A DNA stretch of 64,000 bases from Synchiropus splendidus. Its lineage: Eukaryota > Chordata > Actinopteri > Syngnathiformes > Callionymidae. Position 1 is the first letter of the stretch. Each line of letters starts with the position of its first letter. This document shows, piece after piece, positions 56,190 through 64,000 of the stretch. The position numbers and the translations under genes are program-made. The stretch covers positions 14,837,501-14,901,500 of the forward strand of contig NC_071342.1 in NCBI RefSeq assembly GCF_027744825.2, read 5' to 3'. Below the pieces are notes generated by a model. That model saw nothing but the letters and a program-made list of their open reading frames with translations, did not search any database and was not told the DNA's origin.

Positions 56190-59100
56190 CTACATGTTAT
56201 TCTGCAGTCCTTTCTTCTCCAGTCTCATCTTCAGCTCTGAAACAAGCGCTCTGTTCACAGTCTCCTGTTTGGAGTTCACCAGTTTTCGCTTGGGTCTGGC
56301 GTCCACATCTGCCGAGACAGTCGGCACCGCCCACCTACGCTCACCTGAGGGGAGAGGAAGCGGCGGTGGGGGCAGGGACGGGGCGGACGGCGGCGGGGGC
56401 CACTGCCTCACAACGTTAGCGGCGTTGTTGTTGTAGTTGACGTTCTCCACTCTGGCCGCAGGCGCCTTTTCCTCCTCCTCCTCCTCCACTCGGAACTTCT
56501 CCTCCGGATTATTGAGCCTCCTGAGCGGGTTCAGGAAGATCCAGGAGCTCTGTGTCCGCTGCCGCCTCCTCACGCGGCGGTTGGGCATGATCCTGTTGGA
56601 TTTTTTGTTGCGCAGGAACATCGCCGTGGAGATGATGACAGTGACAGTGACCGTGACGCTAATGAAACCAGCCAGTATGCCTAAGATTTGTAACGGGCTT
56701 TTCCTATTCTGCATTAAAATTGATCCCAAAGAGCCACCATTGACTTTGGTCTGTAAAAGAGCACAAGAGAACACACATAACGGGACTGAAGTCACTGTCG
56801 ATCACACAAAATATTGTGAGCGCTGCCTGTAAATACTGCTGTGTGTTTCTTCAACATGAACAGTGTCGGTTTGTTGGGACAAGATCAGAGAGGTTAACTG
56901 GGAAACCCTCTTGCTGAGACCATTCAGCATCGGCCACTTGAATAGAGGCTTGGGAACATTTCTTTGTGCTCATGTACTCTTTTACAGACTCAACTAGTAC
57001 TACCACAAAGTCTCTATCACAGCCCATAAGAACCACAGTACTGATGTGCTGATGATCTCAAGGCAAGCTTCGCTTATGGCACGGGCCTCTTGATAATCTT
57101 TCTGATCTTGCCCTGAGGTTTTGTTCGAGACTTTTTCACGGAGCTCCAGTAAATAAGAGTGGATATGATGATAGTCAGTGTAATGGCCACGGTGACAATG
57201 GTCAAACAAATCCCAAACACCACGCCTGGACGTCTCCTCAGGCCCATGAAGTAGGTGACAAATCGGGACTTTATCTGGAAACATAAGCATCTCAGTGAGT
57301 TCACAGTGAACTGCAGCGACAGCTCTGATTCAAAACGTCTTCTGAGGAATGTCATTTCGGAGCCCACTGAATATATACACCATAGCCGTGTCACATGTCT
57401 GGAAACAGGCCGCCGGGCGTCACTTACAAACTAACGGAAGCGTAATGCGTGTGGCGTAACTCACCGCCTCGGTAACGTCGATCTTGACTACGGCCGTGGT
57501 GCTGAAGGACGGATGCCCTCGGTCTCGCGCCTGCACCACCAGGGACCAGGTGCAGTCCCGCTGTTTGGTGATGTTCTGGATGATGGCCATGGACTTGATG
57601 TAGGACTTGAGCATGATCTCCCCCGTGTCAGAGTTAATGTCGAAGATGTTGTTTTCTGGTTCGGCCCTCATGATGGCGTACTCAATGACGTTGTTCGGTA
57701 CTTCCGCGTCGTCGTCCACGGCCTGTGGAAAATGTGGTCCAATGAGGTCACCGCCCGTCACGGCGTGATCCCACCTACCTCTATTTTCACCGGCGCTCCG
57801 ATCACCATGGTCTTCTCGAGGAAGTTATCGTTGAACGCAGGTGGGTGATCGTTCAGGTCCAGAACCGTGACAAAGACCTCCGCCAGGCTGTACTTGCCCT
57901 CTGAGTCTTCCGCTTTCACGTAGAAGTTGTACTTGGACCGCACCTCGGCGTCCAGACTCGCCCACGGTTGGGTGTAGATGATACCCGTCATTGGCTGGAT
58001 CAAAAACCTGGCAACAACAGGAGGCGGTTTTAAGCAACGTGTGGCTCTCAGGGTGCGACGCTGACCTCCTCATTCATCAAGCTTGTTTACATGAACTCTG
58101 GTTGAGAGTCCCTGACCCTCATTCCTGAGTTGAGCTGGACTCTCGGTCAATAAACAGAATGTCACATCCCCTCTTCAGAACCTTTCCTGCCCCCACAGGA
58201 CTCTCTTAACTGAGAGAACTAGCCAGAACGTCATCTGTAAGTTCTGTTCCTCTGAAATAAACACCTTGTTTTGACCCAAATATTCATTGATCCCGATGTC
58301 TACATTCAATTACGTCATTTTAAAAAGTAATTAATTTAAAAATTGTATTTGATGACATTGAATTTTTATCATTTGTGGAGTCGAGCTTCACAGCATTAGC
58401 AGTTTTAGGATTTATTAGCTACAGTAAATACATTATATGGAATACCAGGAGTGCCAAAAATTATCCAATTAAATGCGAAAATAAATAAGGAAACAATGCA
58501 TAGACACAAATGGAAATAGTTTTTTCACATTTCTTTCCAAATTTTGGCATCAGTTTTTCGTCCCAGAAAAAAGAAAGCGACTTTAAGAGATCTGTGTGTG
58601 TTGCTGCTCAGTGCATCACATGACGTTCTCATGACAGTTCCGGGGAGATTTAGGAGAGGTGCAAAGCTTAAACCAGGCAACACACAGTGAGGTGGCACTT
58701 CCCTGAATCGTAAGAGACAAAGCCACTGACTGTGACCCCAGTTGGGTGGAAAGTGTCAATTTTAGCGTTCATTTAAGCATAACTGGCCTTGAATTCAAAC
58801 TGCTAGACATAATAAATAAGCTGTAAAAAATGGATGTAAAGATAATTAAATTAATATATGAAGAAAAAAATCATTTTTTCTTTTTTTTTTTAGCTGCTGC
58901 TAATACTTTGGAATACAGCCTGAAAAGATAAGGTTAGTAGTCTTCTTGGAAATCAAATTTAAAGGCACATTTTAATCTATTTTTATCCTGAGATTTTTTT
59001 TTTTTTGAACTTGTTTCATACATTCTTCACTCATGGGTCCAGGTTTGTTTGACCTATGCTGATACTACCGGCAGAAAAAAAGACAGTTTCATGAATGGAA

Positions 59101-62100
59101 CGTTGGATAATAACAAAAGGAGGAGAGGAGGATTTGGTCGTCCTCGGTGGCTGACGTGAACTTCGTGGCGGTGAAGGTAGTCCGCAGCAAAGAGCAAGTC
59201 TATTTTCTCCTCCAATCCTATTAGAGGATTAGCAGCAGCAGAGGATGAACGGGCCAACCGAGCGACTACATGCTCTTGTACATGGAAAAGTGTTTCTGGG
59301 AAAAGTCTTACATTCATGTCGGTTCTTAACCAAACTGCTTCTAAAACTTGCCTCATGACGAATTAGTCGCCGAAACGAAGGCGTTTTTAGGTAATCTGAG
59401 GTAACACAAAGTGGTTTTGTCCAAAGTTGATGCGCTAAGCTAAAAATGTCCCAAATCTCTATCCCCTGCTTATTTTTGAAATCCTTCTCTTGGATGGAAT
59501 GTGACATCACATCTCTTCTCTAAGTCTTTGCTACAAGAGACGATCTGCGCTCAGAATTACAGACATGTTTGAACTGAAATTCACAAGGTCAGGTTTTCTT
59601 TGAATGGTAACCAAGATGGATGTTTGTGCTCTCGCTTTTTCGGAACGTGGCTTCCCTCTCGCTCTCTCTCGCCCTTCTCTCTCTCTCTCTCTCTAAACAG
59701 TTCTGAAAATCTAATAAAGGTTGTGATGTTTGAAAATACCAGAGCATTCTTGGCGGGACTTTAGGTGCTTATCTAAAATGAACTGGGCAGAGTTGCAATA
59801 AAAAGTCTGCTTCAATAACTGTGTGTTTTTGTTCTGCTTTCTAAAGTCAGTTCGTGTCACAGACGTTCATCCTGTCTCTGCACTAGAATAACCCTGTTGT
59901 TGTCGTACTGTTTACAACACACCCACATTCATTTTGTGCCACGCTCTCATGCCATGGAGTTCCTCATCCAGTCCAGATGTTTCCATAGTAGGAAACCACG
60001 TTTTGGTTTGTTTACTTTTCACTGGCTTTACTTAACATGTTCATAGTGGAGATAACAATGTGATCTGAGCTTGATCTCGTCCGAGCACTTGGCTTCTTAA
60101 GGACTACACAATGGTGGTGTTTACGCTGTTACAGTCGAGGCTGTGGAGCCAAAGAAAGAAAAAAGGGGGTTAAATTATACTTCAAATTCTACCGGTGTCT
60201 GGTGTTGGAAGTGGGACAGTCAAAGCAAATCAAGTGTGTTTCATTCGTATGAAGGACCCTAAAGGCCCATTGATGCTGCCTTTACATACGAAATTGTATC
60301 CGTACATTTCAAACGATGTTATCATTCATGAGCACATGCTTTCATGCATTCTTTGCGGAGGTGTTGCTGTTCCCCAATATATCCACCAGGGGGAGCAGCC
60401 CCCAGTCAAAAGTTTATGACAACAACAAACTCCGAAACAAACATAGTGGCACAGGAGAAGCACTGATAATGTACCACTTGCACAAAAGACAAAATGGAGG
60501 CAGCGTTGTAGAAGGCTGTTGTTGTGTCTCATTCAACCTACGTATTGGGGAGTAACAGCAACACTGGCCCCCAAGGTTTCCAGTGGTACTACTCCCTTTT
60601 GTCTATATCCGTAAGCTTTGTGGAAACATGCAGAAATATGGACAAAACGAACACACAGCACGGACAGAAGGCTCCATGCGTATCCAAATCTGTGCGTAAT
60701 ATTGAGCAAAAGAGGGCCTTCAGGTGAAGTTGTCTATGAGTCTTACAGACTCGGGAGTATAGGTGGAGGGTGTGCTTCTCAGGGAACCCGAGAAAGTGAA
60801 ATGAATGAACTCCATCTTTGGTATGTGAAGGTCTGTTTTCAGGATTCCCCACTAAGGCTTAGAGTTTGTGGCAGGTGTTCACTACAAATGGTGTCAGAAG
60901 TGGGATTGCGCTGAATGAGAGGGAAAGAGATACAATTCTTCGCTTCGAGTTGTGAGTAAGACAAAAACTTTTTGATAATAATTACATTGTAATGACAGAA
61001 GGATCTGCCTTATTAACTTACATGTCTGCTCCGGATCCATAGATGGAGAACTTGACTTCACCCCAGGATCCTGAGTCTGGATCTGTTGCCTGAGAGAGAC
61101 ACAAAAAGTGTAGCACACTATAAGGAATTTCTATTGGTCATTACTTTTCTCTGCAGAGCACCCTGATTTCCTCCCGTGGTCCATAACAAACAGCAGCACC
61201 CCCCAGGGGACCAGAACTATGCTGCCCATATGGAAAAGAAAGGAAGATGTGTCGACCATTTAAAGCTGTTGTTGCGCAACAGAGTGCATGTGTTGTCTTG
61301 AATCAGCAGAAATGGGAATGAATCATGGGAGTGGGTCTGCGCAGGATGCGACAGAGGTCATTCAAAAAACAGAATGGTTTTTGATGTCACAGGAACATCA
61401 TGAGATCACCAGCTAATCCGTCTGTCTGTCGCTCCGCCGTCTCCATGTGGCCGAGGTCGCACGTCCACGTTCTTTTATCTGATTGAAATGGCCTCGCAGC
61501 GCAGCAGGGGGTCTTGGTACAAAGTCATCTGCGCGGCGCTGACAGAAGGCCCAAGGTCAATGGGATGGTTTATGACGTTAAGATTTTTTTTTTCCCATCT
61601 TTTCTGCCGTGACCTTGGAAGTGTTGCTCTGCAGATCTGTTTGCTCTGCAGATGCATGTGCTGCTGAGCATTAAAAAACGAAAATCTGGGAATTTGGTGT
61701 TACACAACAAAATGAAAGTGATAGCCATCTGGCAGCTTACCTAGCCTCGCTTTTATCTACATGTTTTCACCAATCTCGGCCCAAAAAGTCTACATTTAGG
61801 GAATTAATGGCTCACTCTGGCATTTTGTTCAAATCAGCAGTGCACCTCTTAAACTCCTCGTGACGTATATCGGTGGGGTATTTTTAGATGGAATTGGAGC
61901 GACTCACCGTGACGGACACGACATTAGAGCCGCCCGGCGAATTTTCCGGGATTCTGGCGATGTAGTAATCTGAGGAGAATTTGGGAGCGTTGTCGTTGGT
62001 GTCCATGAGATGGATGACGATGTCTGCGGTGGCGCTGAATCTCTCCGGCGTGTCGATCTCGATGGCAAGTAGCTGGTGGACAACACGAGTCGCATGTTAA

Positions 62101-63903
62101 GCCTGATAAACTGGACAGTCACCATCAAGACTGGAGTGAGTTTAAAGGCGTCAGAGAAGGGAGTGGGAACACATTTCAATAAGAAGTGGGACTTGATTCA
62201 GTTCATAACTGGAAAGATGTTAAAGTTATGTTTGTAAGTCAATCTCAAGTGAGTAACAGGATGAAATGTGAGTCCCACACATGGTTTATATTCGGCCAAT
62301 GAGCCACCAGCTTTGGGTAGCGACCGAAAGATGAATAATTTTCTAGCCTCGGGTGCACAGAAAGAGAAGCTTAGTGGGGTTCTTGATGTGCAGGTGGCAA
62401 TATACTGAGAAAATGTCCCAGTACAGCTGTTTACTTCCTCCACAGAGGAACTACAGGAAGAAGCCTGCGGCTCTTTATCCTGAATTATTGACGTCACAAA
62501 TGACCAAGCAGGTGCAGGAGCGGCTTCTTTGCTGCCACATTTTCACACCTTTCACAGCGTCACACACCTTATAGGTCAGAAAATGATGCTTCTCATAGTC
62601 CAGCGATGCGGAATCTTCCACCAGGATCGTGACCTGAGCCTCGTTCAGCACCGTCTGTGGCACGACTCGCAGCATCCTCCCAGGTCCAATCAGTCTCAAG
62701 TTAAATTTAGCGTTGGCTCCCTGCAGAGGCATCATTTTAATCACTGTAATTGCACATAACAGCAGCTGCGTTACCGTATATGTGTGCGTTCATGGTAATC
62801 TGCCATGAGACATGACAGAACGTACACAACCTGGATGAGATTCAATAAACATAAAAGCCTGTATTTTCACAACATTAACAGTCGAAGCGCTATGATTCTT
62901 CTATCATTTCAGTAGCTCGGCGCTTCTGTTGATGCTGTAACAGTATTATCGGAGATAACATCAGACATTTGGACTGGGTTTGGACAAGAAGCTGGAAACA
63001 CACACCGGCTTGCATAAGCAGACAAATGTCATCGCTCTGTCACACCGTCTATTTTGTGTTAGCTCCCTGTAAAAAGCGTGCACTTTGATGGGGGATTGTG
63101 AGTCATAATGTTCGGGTTTAACAGCTCATTAGGACAGAATGTAGTTCAGCCAGCAAAGTGACTGTTGTGTAACAAGTTTCACTTGAAACATGTCTGTTTG
63201 CTGCGACGTTCTAACACAAATCACAGAGTGCAGTTAAAGGGCAGCACTACAGTCAAATCCATTAAAAACAGTCCTGTCATGTTTCGTTCCCCTTGTGCTT
63301 TTATTTTGTTATTTCTGTGCCATTTCCTGTTCCTTCTCGCGCTCTTCAGCTTCACGGCAGCGCGGCTGGATCCCATTCCGCTGATCACACTCCACTGATT
63401 TCTACGCCTGGGTTCCAATCTGCGCTGCCAGATGGTTCCTTCGCGTCCTCACGGTTTTTCCCTTGCCCTTGCGTGTATTTCCCATTCCGTGTTGTGGTGT
63501 CGGCATCCTTGGTTCCGCGTTCCTGTTTGTCTTTTGTGTTTCTCGCGTAATTGTTCATAAACCTTATTGAATCTACCCTCGATCTCCCGAGTGTTCTGTC
63601 AGCCTGCAATAATTCAGCAGCTGGGTCTGATCCCACAGACAGCCATGACATGTCCAAGTATAAAGGACTTAGAAGCAAAGTACAGGTGTGGCTGCTCACC
63701 TGATCGGAGTCGTTGACGGTGATTTTAAGCCCCCGCAGGATCTCGCCTTCAGGCGGATGCTCATTTAATGTCAACTCAAAGACATTTTGAGGGCCTTTCT
63801 CGCCGTAGAATGTGGGAGGATTGTTGTTCAGATCCACCACCCGGATCACCACTGTGGCCAGTCCGAAATCCATGAGCTGGCCTTCAGGACCCACCTCCGA
63901 CGC
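56190..63903 (-). CDS. cdhr1: Cadherin-related family member 1 (photoreceptor cadherin), 5'-partial
   Basis: CDHR1 (PCDH21) is a cadherin at the base of rod and cone outer segments that is needed for disc formation. Exons in order: 63903-63700, 62720-62568, 62072-61908, 61089-61022, 58007-57779, 57722-57465, then the terminal exon 56750-56190. They total 1638 nt, about 545 residues; human CDHR1 is about 859, so roughly the first 310-330 residues lie off the right edge. Cadherin-repeat motifs are visible: [36 protein letters not shown], plus DRE/DxD calcium-site elements such as [10 protein letters not shown]. The single TM helix [19 protein letters not shown] is followed by [15 protein letters not shown] and a long Pro/Glu-rich cytosolic tail with PPPP runs, ending [15 protein letters not shown], matching the human C-terminus pattern. 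Phases agree throughout. An alternative TM exon lies at 57274-57074. Convergent with lrit2, as in the human cluster. Confidence 0.95.
57074..57274 (-). CDS. cdhr1: Alternative terminal exon of cdhr1 with its own transmembrane helix and short tail
   Basis: An acceptor TTATGTTTCCAG precedes ATA at 57274. The frame continues in phase 0 from the same upstream exon that joins the long terminal exon (ending DVTEA). It reads [17 protein letters not shown], a hydrophobic helix [20 protein letters not shown], then [19 protein letters not shown] and a TAA at 57076-57074 (67 codons). The layout (helix, IST, aromatic/aliphatic residue, basic stop-transfer) parallels the long exon at 56750-56190. The product would have a tail of about 30 residues instead of about 140. 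Use as an alternative last exon is inferred; no expression data are available here. Confidence 0.65.
   Translation of the reverse strand: MKSRFVTYFMGLRRRPGVVFGICLTIVTVAITLTIIISTLIYWSSVKKSRTKPQGKIRKIIKRPVP
58008..61021 (-). other. cdhr1 intron, 3.0 kb
   Basis: Intron between the exon ending YGSGAD and the exon starting FLIQPMTG. It contains poly-T tracts (58879-58891, 58994-59006) and a (CT)n tract at 59655-59694. Several short frames (59054-59510, 60195-60914) lack family similarity. No gene supported. Confidence 0.6.
61090..61907 (-). other. cdhr1 intron, 0.8 kb
   Basis: Intron between the exon ending GSNVVSVT and the exon starting [10 protein letters not shown]. No repeat or coding sequence recognised. 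Confidence 0.6.
62073..62567 (-). other. cdhr1 intron, 0.5 kb
   Basis: Intron between the exon ending HHFLTYK and the exon starting [10 protein letters not shown]. Nothing recognised. Confidence 0.6.
62721..63699 (-). other. cdhr1 intron holding a solo LTR
   Basis: Intron between the exon ending ITVNDSDQ and the exon starting GANAKFN. The right half is a solo-LTR-like insertion at 63275-63650; the left half is unremarkable. Confidence 0.6.
63275..63650 (+). mobile_element. Solo LTR-like element (Gypsy-type)
   Basis: 376 bp starting TGTCATG and ending CATGACA, giving perfect inverted 7-bp termini with TG...CA. Flanks are agtcc (left) and tgtcc (right), a possible 5-bp target duplication with one mismatch. 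A cataaa word about 90 bp from the right end fits an LTR polyadenylation region in plus orientation. No internal retroviral genes flank it, so a recombined solo LTR is the simplest reading. It shares the terminal TGTCATG with the LTR at the left edge but little further obvious similarity. Confidence 0.5.
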
Positions 63904-64000
63904 CTGGTGAAACAAAGCATTCTGACTATTGAATCCAAAAAGTTAAGACCAAGCCTGTTGGAGGGAGCTAAACCCTCATGAGGCTAAACGAACAGTTCAC

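Noticed and set aside
56194..56832. Plus-strand frames opposite the cdhr1 terminal exon
   Set aside because: Shadows; the minus-strand frame matches CDHR1.

Overview
The window is vertebrate nuclear DNA, almost certainly from a teleost fish. All seven recognisable protein-coding genes are orthologues of vertebrate genes with vertebrate-style exon structure. The repeats (Ty3/Gypsy LTRs, hAT-like MITEs, SINE-like fragments) are of types common in teleosts. There is no bacterial, phage, CRISPR or defence-island content. I reconstructed exon boundaries by eye from reading frame, GT/GC-AG signals and family homology. Coding lengths of all six multi-exon genes sum to whole codons.

Left half, a cholinergic and mitochondrial metabolism block. 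The 1-1190 region is the 5' end of a minus-strand Ty3/Gypsy retrotransposon. ogdhl (2-oxoglutarate dehydrogenase-like, + strand, 2599-10385, 5' end outside the window) is followed tail-to-tail by chat (choline acetyltransferase, - strand, 14283-20437). Immediately upstream of the chat coding exons, on the same strand, lies the intronless slc18a3 gene (vesicular acetylcholine transporter, 22228-23775). This is the classic cholinergic gene locus, where one gene makes acetylcholine and its neighbour packs it into vesicles. A split REST/RE1-like silencer motif lies about 550 bp upstream of slc18a3.

Right half, a photoreceptor/retina block. rgr (RGR opsin, - strand, 30312-36311), lrit1 (+, 42021-46182), lrit2 (+, 48878-52061) and cdhr1 (photoreceptor cadherin, - strand, 56190-63903, N-terminal exons beyond the right edge) have the same order and relative orientation as the human RGR-LRIT1-LRIT2-CDHR1 cluster. 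RGR handles retinal isomerisation, LRIT1 and LRIT2 are retinal leucine-rich-repeat membrane proteins, and CDHR1 organises outer-segment discs.

The two blocks lie far apart on human chromosome 10 but here are separated only by a gene-poor stretch of about 6.5 kb (23.8-30.3 kb). The most notable details are two alternative transmembrane-encoding terminal exons in cdhr1, a GC-AG intron in chat, the split RE1 in front of slc18a3, and a possible alternative 3' exon in lrit2. I see no novel multi-gene system.
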